This document shows positions 43,697-52,522 of a stretch of DNA of 64,000 nt, piece after piece (the first letter of the stretch is position 1; the number at the start of each line of letters is the position of its first letter). A model generated the notes under the pieces. That model was not told the origin of the DNA, searched no databases, and saw only the letters and a program-made list of their open reading frames with translations. Source of the DNA: an uncultured Chitinophagales bacterium (GTDB lineage Bacteria > Bacteroidota > Bacteroidia > Chitinophagales > JAHDHT01); contig CALHDG010000036.1 in assembly GCA_938023075.1 (NCBI GenBank), positions 1 through 64,000 of the forward strand, read 5' to 3'. A program made the translations under genes and the position numbers.

Positions 43697-45127
43697 TTAA
43701 TTATCACAATCCTCAATATAAGCTGAAAATCGATGGTCGGCATGAAAACCTTCCAGAATACTAATTCGATTACCAGCATAATAATGCAATGCTCCATTTC
43801 CGTTATCGGTGTTAGCCCGGGTAATCACCTTATTTTGTGCCCGGTATACGCTTGCTAAAATAGAGTTGCTACTATGCACTACATTAAATGGACAAGTTGA
43901 CCCACAATCGGGATTGGCAAATTGTGTATAAAAATTGAATACTTCACTTTCAGTAATTGTTCCATCACTTTGGTGTCCGGTTACTTTCCAACAATAATTT
44001 TTGTTAGCTTTCAACACGCAGTTGGAAACTTGCCATTGACTACCAACAATATTACTTTGAAAAAAAACACGACTCCCTAAAGCTGCTGAAGGATTTGAAT
44101 GATTAACATTTTCAAAAACATAATACTTCGCAGGATTATTAAAATTACCTTCACTGGCAACCCAAATTTTTCCATTGTTGTAAGCAATGCCCTCAGGCTG
44201 AAAAAACCCATTGCTGTAATTAGCAATCGCACCATTTGGGTTTAATGTTTTTTGACTGATCACCGTTCCATTTAAGTCAATTTCAAAAATGGTATGATCT
44301 TCCTGACTTAATAATAACAAATGTTCACCTGCTTTTGTTGCAGACATCTTTTTATTGAGCGACAAATGATATAAGCCTGCCACATCATTGGGAGCCCACG
44401 GCTGATTTTGTAAATTGAACGGTTCATTTATTATAATAGCCTCATTAAAATTAGGAGCGGTTGGAGCAACAATTTCAAAAATCTTTGATGGATTAATTTC
44501 TTTAATCAAAAACAAAACATTGGTTACCGGATTATAGGTAATACCCTCGTAACCATCATTAGAGCCAACAATAAATGGATTATTAGTTGAACGATTGGCA
44601 ATTTGGCTGATGCCTGTTAGGTTTCCATTATTATCATAATTCATCTTTAAAAACAACAATTCGTCTAACCGCTCTTCTACTATCACCAAGTAATCTTCAT
44701 ACAAATAAGTTAAACCTTCATAGTCGTCACCTGGATAGTTTCCTATAGAAAATGGAACATTAGTACTAAAATTATTTTGGTAAGCTATTAGTTGAGTACC
44801 CTCATCATCTACTGTAAAAAATTGATCAAACCGGTTTTCGTTTATGGTCAAAGCCGATGCTTCGTAACCAATTAAACCATTCTTTACCTCAATCAATGCA
44901 TAATCTTCTAAATTAATGGAATTGAAATTGCTGCCAGTTGTATAATCACATTCAAAAACTTCAACACTGTAGTTTATGAAAGAATCGCTTCCATTCCAAT
45001 TTAAAGTTGGGGTATCGTCACTAATAATTTGGGTATTTTCTGGTGTAATTGGATATGGATTATCTTGTGCTTGAATAAGGGTAGCCAATAAACAATAACA
45101 AAAAATGCCAATTAAATTTTTGAACAT
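43697..45127 (-). CDS. Secreted protein with SdiA-regulated beta-propeller-like domain
   Basis: A 476-residue exported protein starting at the ATG at 45127 (a TTG three bases upstream is also open). Signal peptide about 1-20. Residues 55-345 contain the repeated YEGxTY...LxxLxxE...EIDLxG blades of the SdiA-regulated/phytase-like propeller family. A fibronectin-like stretch follows, and the last ~60 residues (SILASVYRAQNKVI...GNRISILEGFHA) carry the same beta-repeat signature as the protein at 37254-37916. Probably cell-surface; enzyme activity not inferred. Confidence 0.72.
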   Translation of the reverse strand: MFKNLIGIFCYCLLATLIQAQDNPYPITPENTQIISDDTPTLNWNGSDSFINYSVEVFECDYTTGSNFNSINLEDYALIEVKNGLIGYEASALTINENRFDQFFTVDDEGTQLIAYQNNFSTNVPFSIGNYPGDDYEGLTYLYEDYLVIVEERLDELLFLKMNYDNNGNLTGISQIANRSTNNPFIVGSNDGYEGITYNPVTNVLFLIKEINPSKIFEIVAPTAPNFNEAIIINEPFNLQNQPWAPNDVAGLYHLSLNKKMSATKAGEHLLLLSQEDHTIFEIDLNGTVISQKTLNPNGAIANYSNGFFQPEGIAYNNGKIWVASEGNFNNPAKYYVFENVNHSNPSAALGSRVFFQSNIVGSQWQVSNCVLKANKNYCWKVTGHQSDGTITESEVFNFYTQFANPDCGSTCPFNVVHSSNSILASVYRAQNKVITRANTDNGNGALHYYAGNRISILEGFHADHRFSAYIEDCDN

Positions 45128-45130
45128 CAA

Positions 45131-45398
45131 ATTTAAATTATAGGTTTAGAAAAATTGTTTGAGGTTGAAAAATAGTAAGCGGTTAATAATGAATGATAAA
45201 AAATTTATTTGAAGCGAAACGACGTTATCTGCATAAAGGTGCAGCCCGCTTTCCGCTCAAATACCATCACTACGTGAATGGTATAACCGCTGCAATCGGG
45301 GCTAGACTTTAAACGGCAGTCCGCCACATAAACGGATGCTTTTTTTCAGCTTGCAATAATACTACTAAAGCCGTACCAAATTGATTAAAATTAACAAG
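45131..45398. other. Intergenic region with an R1 element
   Basis: About 270 bp between divergent genes, with a full R1 copy at 45211-45305 on the minus strand. No gene. Confidence 0.6.
45211..45305 (-). repeat. Structured repeat R1, full copy
   Basis: Reverse orientation. The inner stem here is ATACCAT (45261-45267) with ATGGTAT (45278-45284), different in sequence from the other copies but still paired. Ends in TTCGCTTC (complement of 45211-45218). Confidence 0.85.
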
Positions 45399-46613
45399 AT
45401 GAATTTTGAATATTCCGGAAAATCGAAAGACTTACAAAAACAGTTAAGCACTTTTATGGATGAATATATTTATCCAATAGAAAAAGAAGTGAATACATTT
45501 CATACACAAAACTTATGGCAAGAATTTGCAGGCATGGAAAAGCTAAAAGAAACCGCCAAATCAGCAGGTTTGTGGAATTTATTTTTACCCTTAAACTATG
45601 GTGAGTTAAGTGCGGGTCTAAGTAATTTAGAATATGCCCCGCTCGCCGAAATTATGGGTAAAGTGCGCTTTGCCGCTGAAATATTTAATTGTTCGGCACC
45701 CGATACCGGCAACATGGAAGTGTTGGCAAAATATGGTTCGACTGAACAAAAAGAACAGTGGCTAAAACCCCTGATGGATGGAAAAATCCGCTCGGCTTTT
45801 TTAATGACTGAACCCGAAGTCGCTTCTTCTGACGCCACCAATATTCAAACATCTATTAAAAGAGAAGGCGATGAATATGTGATTAATGGAAGGAAGTGGT
45901 GGTCTTCCGGTGCGATGCATCCACGGTGTGCCGTATATATTGTGATGGGCAAAACCGATGAAACCGCTCAGCGACATCAACAGCAAAGTATGGTATTAGT
46001 GCCTGCGGATACACCGGGTGTTGAAGTGATTCGTCCCTTAACTGTTTTTGGTTCGTCTGATTCGCCTGAAGGACATGCTGAGATTAGACTAAGCAATGTA
46101 AGAGTGCCTGCTGAAAATATAATAGTAGGAGAGGGCAAAGGTTTTGAAATAGCTCAAGGCAGGTTGGGACCCGGAAGAATTCACCATTGTATGCGATTGG
46201 TTGGTGCTGCACAACGTGCTTTAGATTTAATGTGTAAAAGAGTAGCTGAACGAACAACTTTCGGTAAAACTTTAAAAGATTACAGCAGCATCCGACAGGA
46301 TATTGCCTTATCGCGTTGCGAAATTGAACAAGCTCGTTTACTAACTTTATCTGCTGCCGATAAAATTGACAAAGAAGGCATTAAAGGGGCGAAGGATTTA
46401 ATTGCGATGATTAAAATTGTTTGCCCTAAAATGACTTGCCGCGTGGTGGACAGAGCCATTCAAGCATTTGGTGGCATGGGCGTTTGTCAAGATACACCGC
46501 TCGCCGGCTTTTGGATGTACGGACGCATTATTAGAATTGCCGACGGACCGGATGAAGTACACATGTATCAGTTAGGGCGCAATACGGTTAAGCAAGTTTT
46601 GATGAATGCATAG
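45399..46613 (+). CDS. Acyl-CoA dehydrogenase
   Basis: A 404-residue FAD enzyme that oxidises an acyl-CoA thioester. [17 protein letters not shown] and [11 protein letters not shown] are the FAD-binding region; the C-terminal helical domain has [19 protein letters not shown] and [32 protein letters not shown]. It belongs to the ACAD10/11-like group. I start at the ATG at 45399; an upstream TTG at 45381 adds six residues. It stands alone, with repeats on both sides. Confidence 0.92.
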   Translation: MNFEYSGKSKDLQKQLSTFMDEYIYPIEKEVNTFHTQNLWQEFAGMEKLKETAKSAGLWNLFLPLNYGELSAGLSNLEYAPLAEIMGKVRFAAEIFNCSAPDTGNMEVLAKYGSTEQKEQWLKPLMDGKIRSAFLMTEPEVASSDATNIQTSIKREGDEYVINGRKWWSSGAMHPRCAVYIVMGKTDETAQRHQQQSMVLVPADTPGVEVIRPLTVFGSSDSPEGHAEIRLSNVRVPAENIIVGEGKGFEIAQGRLGPGRIHHCMRLVGAAQRALDLMCKRVAERTTFGKTLKDYSSIRQDIALSRCEIEQARLLTLSAADKIDKEGIKGAKDLIAMIKIVCPKMTCRVVDRAIQAFGGMGVCQDTPLAGFWMYGRIIRIADGPDEVHMYQLGRNTVKQVLMNA

Positions 46614-46700
46614 ATTTCAACAGAGTCCTCTTTGAGCAACTCTGATGGAGGATTAGAGTGTTTATAATATGTGGGTGAAAATTTTATCCACTAAAAATCC

Positions 46701-46792
46701 CTATCTCATCCTCGTTTGCAACGAGGATGCTCGAGAAGTGCGTTTGTAACGCACAAAAAATAGCCAGCTTACGAATGAACGAATTTACTAAT
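46701..46792 (+). repeat. REP-like double hairpin R2, copy 2
   Basis: Hairpins at 46707-46729 and 46738-46754, followed by a conserved tail (AAAAAATAGCCAGCTTACGAA...) shared with copy 3. Confidence 0.8.
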
Positions 46793-46805
46793 CTAGCCCC
46801 GATTT
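46793..46805 (+). repeat. Truncated R1 element
   Basis: CTAGCCCCGATTT and then unrelated sequence. Only the first bases of R1 remain, directly after R2 copy 2. Confidence 0.6.
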
Positions 46806-46870
46806 CCAAGCCAACAGCACTAAAGTACATTGGGTTATTTAGCAGCTAAGTGTTATTTTTCGAATGGAAA

Positions 46871-46970
46871 AATTCGTCATTCAAAATTCGGTGTTCGATA
46901 TTCGATATTTTTCGGATGACTATCTAATGAACAACGAATATCGATTAACGAATAATGAATGTTGAATTGT
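46871..46970. repeat. Imperfect inverted repeat, ATTCGAT type
   Basis: CATTCAAAATTCGG...CGATATTCGATATT is approximately the complement of AACGAATATCGATTAACGAATAATGAATG. It can fold into a long imperfect hairpin. No coding content. Confidence 0.5.
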
Positions 46971-47048
46971 TTTTAATGTATAAATAAATGACATTCAATA
47001 TGCCGAACGACACTTAAATAGAATGGAGGATTCATCTTTGAGAAGACT

Positions 47049-47140
47049 CTATCTCATCCTCGTTTGCAACGAGGATGCTCGAGAAGTGCGTTTGTAACGC
47101 ACAAAAAATAGCCAGCTTACGAAGGAACGAATTTACTAAT
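47049..47140 (+). repeat. REP-like double hairpin R2, copy 3
   Basis: Near-identical to copy 2, with hairpins CATCCTCGTT/AACGAGGATG (47055-47077) and GTGCGTT/AACGCAC (47086-47102). Confidence 0.8.
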
Positions 47141-47257
47141 CTAGCCCCGATTGTAGCGGTTATGCCATTTTCAATGGGTTGAAAACCCATTGGATAAAAA
47201 ATGGCATTTGAGCGGAAAGCGGGAGGGGTGTTATTATAAAGCTAAATGGTTCGCTTC
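47141..47257 (+). repeat. Structured repeat R1, full copy
   Basis: CTAGCCCCGATTGTAGCGGTT, inner stem ATGCCATTT with AAATGGCAT, capped here by an extra hairpin (CAATGGGTT/AACCCATTG, 47172-47192), then TTGAGCGGAAAGCGGG and TTCGCTTC at 47250-47257. One C to T change turns a C-G pair into U-G. Confidence 0.85.
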
Positions 47258-47274
47258 AAAAAAAAATCAAAAAG

Positions 47275-47310
47275 AAAGTGTCAACTACTTTATGGTTTAG
47301 ATAAACTTGT
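47275..47310 (+). repeat. Terminal-repeat-like motif R3, copy 5
   Basis: AAAGTGTCAACTACTTTATGG...GATAAACTTGT, 17 bp after the R1 element. It ends one base before the stop codon of the next gene. Confidence 0.55.
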
Positions 47311-47311
47311 T

Positions 47312-47905
47312 CTAAAAATCCCTATTTTCTTTTACCCATTTTTTAATGTACTCAACAATTTCAGAAGATTGCGTGCCAGGAGCAAACAATTGACCCACAC
47401 CAATATCTTTTAATTTTTCCATATCAGCTTCTGGTATAATGCCGCCTCCGGTTAGTAACACATCATCTAAACCATTTTCAACCATTAAATTAATTAATTT
47501 AGGAAAAACCGTATTATGCGCTCCTGATAATATACTAACTCCAATTACATCCACATCTTCTTGCAGGGCGGCGTTCACTACCTTTTCCGGCGTTTGCCGC
47601 AAACCGGTATAAATCACTTCCATGCCGGCATCTTTTAAAATTTGTGCAATCACTTTGGCACCTCGGTCGTGCCCATCTAAACCAACTTTGGCTACCAACA
47701 CTCTAATAGGTCTGCCCAATTCAACGGCTTCAGCAGCATCTTTTTCCTGTAACTTTTTATCTTCAACATTTTCATTTAAAAATTGATTGAGATCACTAAC
47801 ATTGATATTGGTATTAATTTCACCAAACTCATTAATTTTAATTTCGAAGCCTTGCAATTCTTCATGAACTTCAGGCTTACCTGTCATTGGTTTTTTCTTT
47901 GGCAC
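47312..47905 (-). CDS. Stand-alone B12-binding domain protein (mutase C-terminal type)
   Basis: A 197-residue protein. Residues 70-195 form the cobalamin-binding domain of the methylmalonyl-CoA mutase family: [15 protein letters not shown] contains the DxHxxG motif whose His ligates cobalt, and LTGGGIIPE is the loop contacting the nucleotide tail. The first ~65 residues are a charged extension with no clear domain. No mutase catalytic subunit is nearby, so it may pair with a large subunit elsewhere. GTG start at 47905; an ATG seven codons in (47887) is an alternative. Confidence 0.85.
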   Translation of the reverse strand: MPKKKPMTGKPEVHEELQGFEIKINEFGEINTNINVSDLNQFLNENVEDKKLQEKDAAEAVELGRPIRVLVAKVGLDGHDRGAKVIAQILKDAGMEVIYTGLRQTPEKVVNAALQEDVDVIGVSILSGAHNTVFPKLINLMVENGLDDVLLTGGGIIPEADMEKLKDIGVGQLFAPGTQSSEIVEYIKKWVKENRDF

Positions 47906-47932
47906 TGCGTAATTTTTTGATTTTATACGATT

Positions 47933-47940
47933 GAAAGATA
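47933..47940 (-). promoter_or_regulatory. Candidate -7 box for the B12-binding gene
   Basis: On the minus strand TATCTTTC, close to TAnnTTTG, 28 bp before the GTG start. Confidence 0.35.
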
Positions 47941-47948
47941 CAAAATTA

Positions 47949-49481
47949 TTAAGAAATTAGTGTTTGAAAATACTCCATACCATTTTTCATCCGCTCCAAA
48001 GTAGCTTCTTTTCCAATAAATGCCGCAATATCAAAAATGGAAGGACCGCTCATTGTACCGCTTAAAAGTAAACGAAAACCAGGTAAAACCGCACCAAAAC
48101 CTAATTCATTTGCTTCTAAATAAGCCTTTAAACACTGCTCAATATTGGGCGATTGCCAATCATCCAAACCTTCAAATTGTTGAATTAATTGGGTAAAATG
48201 TTCAACGTTTTGAGCTTTATATCGCTTCCTTACATTTTTCTCATCGTATTGTTCAGGTTTTTTAAACAGGTAAGTAGCTTGTTGGGCAAAATCGGTACTA
48301 AAAGTCATCCGTTCTTTTACCAAATCAATAGCGGACATAATTGATTCATCTGAAGCCTCTTTGACTAATGTAGGAAACTGATCTTTAATTTCAGACAACA
48401 ATTCACGGGCATTCATTTGATGTAGATATTGCTGATTATACCATTTGGCTTTATCCCAATCAAATCGTGCGCCTGCCTTTTGTATTCGCTCTAAACTAAA
48501 CTGTTCAGTTAAATCTCCTTTACTAAATACCTCTTGTTCCGTACCAGGATTCCAACCTAAAAAAGCCAACATATTATTAAAGGCTTCGGGTAAAAAACCG
48601 ATTTCTTTAAAACCCGGTTGCTCAACTTGGGCATCTTCATTAAACCATTTTAACGGAAAAACTGGAAAACCGTGCTGCTCACCATCGCGTTTACTCAATT
48701 TTCCTTTGCCATTGGGTTTTAGAATTAAAGGTAAATGAACAAAAACGGGAGGCTGCCATGCAAAAGCTCTGTACAACATTACATGCAATGGAGTTGAGGA
48801 CAACCATTCCTCTCCTCTAATCACATGACTAATTTTCATTAAATGATCATCTACTATATTTGCCATATGATAGGTTGGCATACTATCGGCTTTCAATAAA
48901 ATCTTATCATCCAATTGATTGGTATTGAACGTAACTGTTCCCCGAACAACATCCTGAAAAGATACTTCTTCGTTTTTCGGCATTTTAAACCGCACCACAT
49001 AGGGGTTGCCACTTTCTATCCAATTTTTAGATTCTTCTTCCGTTAGGGTCAAACTGTTTTTCATACTATTTCTGGAATGCGCATCATATTGCTGATTCGA
49101 ATTTCCTTCAGCTTTTAAACGTTCGCGCATAGCATCTAACTCCACAGGCGTATCAAAAGCATAATAGGCTTTGTCTTCATCCAATAATTGTTGAACATAT
49201 TGTTGATATAACTCTTTTCGTTCCGATTGCCGGTAAGGTCCGTAGTCGCCTCCATAACCTACCCCTTCATCGGGTTCAATACCTGCCCACTTCAAGCTGT
49301 CGGTAATATATTGCTCGGCCGATGCAACGTATCTATTGCGATCGGTATCTTCAATACGCAAAATAAAAACACCGCCTTGTTTTTTTGCGTATAAATAATT
49401 ATACAAAGCAGTTCTTAGTCCACCAATATGTAAATAACCGGTTGGGCTAGGTGCAAAACGAACTCTAACGAAATTACTCAT
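47949..49481 (-). CDS. gltX: Glutamate--tRNA ligase
   Basis: A 510-residue class I synthetase that charges tRNA-Glu. HIGH-type motif [20 protein letters not shown] at about 10-29 and KLSKRDG (KMSKS type) at about 260; the C-terminal alpha-helical anticodon-binding part is complete. Normal length. 43 bp upstream of the B12-binding gene on the same strand; a -7-like box at 49506-49513 precedes it. Confidence 0.96.
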   Translation of the reverse strand: MSNFVRVRFAPSPTGYLHIGGLRTALYNYLYAKKQGGVFILRIEDTDRNRYVASAEQYITDSLKWAGIEPDEGVGYGGDYGPYRQSERKELYQQYVQQLLDEDKAYYAFDTPVELDAMRERLKAEGNSNQQYDAHSRNSMKNSLTLTEEESKNWIESGNPYVVRFKMPKNEEVSFQDVVRGTVTFNTNQLDDKILLKADSMPTYHMANIVDDHLMKISHVIRGEEWLSSTPLHVMLYRAFAWQPPVFVHLPLILKPNGKGKLSKRDGEQHGFPVFPLKWFNEDAQVEQPGFKEIGFLPEAFNNMLAFLGWNPGTEQEVFSKGDLTEQFSLERIQKAGARFDWDKAKWYNQQYLHQMNARELLSEIKDQFPTLVKEASDESIMSAIDLVKERMTFSTDFAQQATYLFKKPEQYDEKNVRKRYKAQNVEHFTQLIQQFEGLDDWQSPNIEQCLKAYLEANELGFGAVLPGFRLLLSGTMSGPSIFDIAAFIGKEATLERMKNGMEYFQTLIS

Positions 49482-49571
49482 TTCCTAATATTTTATTGAT
49501 CTTTGCGAAGATATTTGGATGTGTGGGATATACCAACTTTTAACCTTAATAAAATAATTTGATACATACAT

Positions 49572-50183
49572 ATGTATTTTTATAAGACACCCAGTATATT
49601 AAAAAAAATATTTCCAGACTTAACTTGGGATATTCCGGCACAAAGCAAATCGATCTATCTAACTTTTGATGATGGACCGGTAAATCATATAACAGATTGG
49701 GTTTTAGAGGTGTTAAAAGATTACGATATTAAAGCCACTTTTTTCTGTATTGGAAAAAATGTAGCCGAAAATCCCCATCTTTATGAAAAGATTTTAACTA
49801 ATAAACACCGGGTGGGCAATCATACCTATAATCATATAAAAGGTTGGTACAGTTTAAATAGTACCTATTATCAGGATGTCGAAAGTTGCAGAGAACTAGT
49901 AGATTCTAATTTGTTTAGACCACCATATGGCAAAATTATGTTTCCGCAAAGTAAAGCGATACTGGCAAAAGGCTATGAAATAATTATGTGGGATGTATTA
50001 AGTGGAGATTTTGATGCTAAGGTAAGTCCACAGCAATGCCTGGCAAATGTAATTAAACATACCGAATCCGGTTCAATTGTTGTTTTTCACGATAGCTTAA
50101 AAGCTGCCAACAATATGAAATTTGCCATGCCGCTGTATGTTGAATATTTTTTAAACGAAGGCTATGAGTTTAAAGTATTGTAA
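49572..50183 (+). CDS. Polysaccharide deacetylase family protein
   Basis: A 203-residue NodB-homology protein. LTFDDGP carries the catalytic Asp pair, GNHTYNH the zinc-binding H-x3-H, and RPPYG the third motif; a C-terminal VVFHDS completes the active site. The family removes acetyl groups from chitin-like or peptidoglycan sugars. There is no signal peptide, so it may act in the cytoplasm or leave by another route. Close to the R1 element and the PAP2 gene on the same strand. Confidence 0.88.
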   Translation: MYFYKTPSILKKIFPDLTWDIPAQSKSIYLTFDDGPVNHITDWVLEVLKDYDIKATFFCIGKNVAENPHLYEKILTNKHRVGNHTYNHIKGWYSLNSTYYQDVESCRELVDSNLFRPPYGKIMFPQSKAILAKGYEIIMWDVLSGDFDAKVSPQQCLANVIKHTESGSIVVFHDSLKAANNMKFAMPLYVEYFLNEGYEFKVL

Positions 50184-50204
50184 CATTTGTACTACATTTT
50201 TTTT

Positions 50205-50318
50205 GAAGCGAAACGAAAAAACAACGAGTAAAAGCGCAGCCCGCTATCCGTTCAAATGCTGCGGCAATGCTGCAAGAGCCAACGCTTCAGGCAGCATAAC
50301 CACTGCTATCGGGGCTAG
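50205..50318 (-). repeat. Structured repeat R1, full copy with compensating changes
   Basis: Reverse orientation. The inner stem is ATGCTGC (50256-50262) with GCAGCAT (50291-50297). In the outer part AGCGG is AGTGG and its partner GAGCGG is GAACGG (C-G to U-A), while GATT is GATA and GGAAAG is GGATAG (U-A to A-U). These paired changes keep the fold. Confidence 0.88.
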
Positions 50319-50396
50319 TTTTCTAAGGGCAGTCTGGTATCTTTCGGTCATCAATTATATAATAATTTTCACATCACTTTATTCAATAAAAACAAT

Positions 50397-50855
50397 ATGA
50401 AACCTGGTGAATCGTTTTGGCAATATAAGTTACAAACGTGGATACGTGATTTCACTGCTTTGGCAAATCCGGTAATTTTGCTGTTTGTGCCCTTTGCGGT
50501 TTTAGGTCCATCAAAAATTTATTATGTATTGTTAATAGCTTTACTGGTTAACGAGTTGGTTGGGTCCATCATAAAAATCGTTTTCCCTAAAAAAAGACCA
50601 ACCGGACAAAACTATAAAAACATAATAGAAAAAATTGATGCCGGCAGTTTTCCAAGTTTACATACTTCCAGAATTACCTTGGTCTATCTTACTTTGTTTG
50701 CTACTACTTCTTTTTTGAGCTTGAAAGTAGCCTTTATATTAGTTATTGTATTAGTGGGTTTTTCGCGTGTTTTTTTAAAGAAGCACTATCCAATTGATGT
50801 ATTGGGTGGTTTAATTTGCGGACTGGTTATTTTTTGGTTTAGTCAATATTTTTAG
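50397..50855 (+). CDS. PAP2-family phosphatase
   Basis: A 152-residue membrane phosphatase. All three family motifs are present: KKRPTG (from K-x6-RP), PSLHTSR (PSGH-type) and SRVFLKKHYPIDVLGG (SR-x5-H-x3-D). About four hydrophobic helices. Such enzymes remove phosphate from lipid or polyprenyl phosphates; the short length fits the small bacterial type. The substrate is not predictable. Confidence 0.87.
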   Translation: MKPGESFWQYKLQTWIRDFTALANPVILLFVPFAVLGPSKIYYVLLIALLVNELVGSIIKIVFPKKRPTGQNYKNIIEKIDAGSFPSLHTSRITLVYLTLFATTSFLSLKVAFILVIVLVGFSRVFLKKHYPIDVLGGLICGLVIFWFSQYF

Positions 50856-50899
50856 TAAGATGTTAGTTTCCTAATGCAATAAAATCTTATCTTTAAACA

Positions 50900-51355
50900 A
50901 TGAAGTACGTTTATCTTCTTTTTATTTTAACAAACCTTGCAATGGCACAAACAAATTTGAACGGACAAAATGGGCAGACAGCACATCCAAAAATTGCCAA
51001 AAATGTTTTAGGCAGTCCGTTAACAGCTTGCTGTTTTGAACCTTTAACCGGTTATTTTCGCGATGGGTATTGCAATACGAATGCAAGCGATTATGGAACT
51101 CATACCGTTTGTGCAGTGATGACCAAAGAATTTTTAGCTTACACTTTATCAAAAGGCAATGACCTTTCAACCCCTAAACCAATTTATAATTTCCCTGGCT
51201 TAAAACCGGGCGATAAATGGTGCTTATGTGCCTTACGTTGGTACGAAGCCTACAAAGCCGGTGTAGCACCTAAACTAATTTTAGAAGCGACCCATCAGAA
51301 AACTTTAGCGTATGTTCCTTTAGAGGTGTTGAAAGAATATGATGTTGAAGATTGA
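50900..51355 (+). CDS. DUF2237 family protein with a signal peptide
   Basis: A 151-residue protein. Residues 33-145 match the DUF2237 pattern closely: CCFEPLTGYFRDGYC, GTHTVCAVMTKEFL, GDKWCLCALRWYEA and LEATH. The function of DUF2237 is unknown, but its many Cys and His residues suggest metal binding. The first ~17 residues are a clear signal peptide (LAMAQ), unusual for this mostly cytoplasmic family, so this member is probably periplasmic. Confidence 0.85.
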   Translation: MKYVYLLFILTNLAMAQTNLNGQNGQTAHPKIAKNVLGSPLTACCFEPLTGYFRDGYCNTNASDYGTHTVCAVMTKEFLAYTLSKGNDLSTPKPIYNFPGLKPGDKWCLCALRWYEAYKAGVAPKLILEATHQKTLAYVPLEVLKEYDVED

Positions 51356-51411
51356 TGGTTTACCAAGTTTATTCATATAAACTTCTGGCGGATTTAAAAA
51401 AACAGTATATC

Positions 51412-51444
51412 AGACCTGACAGGTTTTCAAAACCTGTCAGGTCT
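51412..51444. repeat. Perfect 33 bp palindrome
   Basis: A 16 bp perfect stem around a single central C, starting AGACCTGACAGGTTTT. Sequences of this type are common dispersed repeats in Bacteroidota. It lies about 60 bp before an R1 element. Confidence 0.75.
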
Positions 51445-51474
51445 TGCAAATAAATAGGGGAGATGTTGGAAGTT

Positions 51475-51590
51475 TAGCCCCGATTGCAGCGGTTATGCTA
51501 TTTGTCGCGCGGATAATGCAGCCTGAGCAAAAATAGCATTTGAGCGGAAAGCGGGTAGCCCCTTTCTAAATTCTAATATGGTTTCGCTTC
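51475..51590 (+). repeat. Structured repeat R1, full copy
   Basis: TAGCCCCGATTGCAGCGGTT, inner stem ATGCTATTT (51495-51503) with AAATAGCAT (51531-51539), TTGAGCGGAAAGCGGG, and TTCGCTTC at 51583-51590. The inner stem differs from other copies but remains paired. Confidence 0.85.
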
Positions 51591-51619
51591 TAATAAAATT
51601 ATTATACATTAAAATAACA

Positions 51620-52483
51620 CTAAACTGTTTTTTGCTTAGGTCGCATCAAACCTTCTTGAACCACTGAGGCAATTAATTGACCATTTTTTGTATACAAAGA
51701 ACCTCTGGTAAAACCTCTGGTGTTAGATGCACTTGGGCTATCTAAAGCATACAACAACCATTCATCAATTTTAAAGGGGCGATGAAACCACATGGCATGA
51801 TCTAAACTGGCTAATTGTAAATGATGCAGCTTTACTTCTGCCTGATGCGGTAACAGTGCCGTGATTAATAAATTATAATCGCTGGCATAGGCTAACAACC
51901 GTTGATGTACGGTTAAATCATCGGGCACTGCGCCTTTGGCTTTCATCCAAATATAGCGTTTGGGCTCTTGCTTTTGGGGTAAAATAAAACTTAAAGGATT
52001 GACCGGACGAAACTCGATAGGACGCGGACGAAGAAAATTTTTAAAGCGTTTGGGAATCTGATCTTTAAACTGCATCATTAAATCAACATCCGATTGTAAT
52101 TCATCCGGTGGTTTTATTTCCGGCATGTCAATTTGATGATCTAAACCTTCTTGCAACAATTGAAAGGAAGCTGCCAGAATAAAAATGGCTTTCCCATTTT
52201 GAATGCCCGTTACTCTGCGGGTAGTAAAACTGCCGCCATCTCTAATATGAGCGACTTGGTAAATAATAGGTACATCCAATTTGCCGGGAAGAATAAAATA
52301 AGCATGCAAAGAGTGCACAAATCGATCATTCGGAACGGTTAACATGGCGGCATGCAAAGCCTGAGACAATGCCTGTCCACCATACACTTGCGGAGAACCA
52401 ATATCGTGACTAGTACCTCTATAGATATTACTGTCAATCTTTTCTAAATCAATGGATTTTAGCAGGCTGTCCACATCCTTCAT
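51620..52483 (-). CDS. tesB: Acyl-CoA thioesterase II
   Basis: A 287-residue double-hotdog enzyme that hydrolyses acyl-CoA to free fatty acid and CoA. YGGQALSQALHAA and SLHAYFILPG mark the first hotdog, and HAMWFHRPFKIDEWLLYALDSPSASNTRGF the second, with the usual Asp, Ser/Thr and Gln active-site triad region. Normal length. 39 bp downstream of the TraB/GumN gene on the same strand. Confidence 0.92.
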   Translation of the reverse strand: MKDVDSLLKSIDLEKIDSNIYRGTSHDIGSPQVYGGQALSQALHAAMLTVPNDRFVHSLHAYFILPGKLDVPIIYQVAHIRDGGSFTTRRVTGIQNGKAIFILAASFQLLQEGLDHQIDMPEIKPPDELQSDVDLMMQFKDQIPKRFKNFLRPRPIEFRPVNPLSFILPQKQEPKRYIWMKAKGAVPDDLTVHQRLLAYASDYNLLITALLPHQAEVKLHHLQLASLDHAMWFHRPFKIDEWLLYALDSPSASNTRGFTRGSLYTKNGQLIASVVQEGLMRPKQKTV

Positions 52484-52522
52484 ATATTTTTTAAATTTTG
52501 GAATTTGTTATTTGGAATTTGG

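Larger units (their letters stand above)
46614..47311. other. Repeat-rich intergenic region
   Basis: About 700 bp with no gene. In order: R2 double hairpin copy 2, truncated R1, an ATTCGAT-type imperfect inverted repeat (46871-46970), R2 copy 3, a full R1 element, and an R3 motif ending next to the stop codon at 47312. The two R2-R1 junctions are nearly identical over about 100 bp. Confidence 0.75.
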
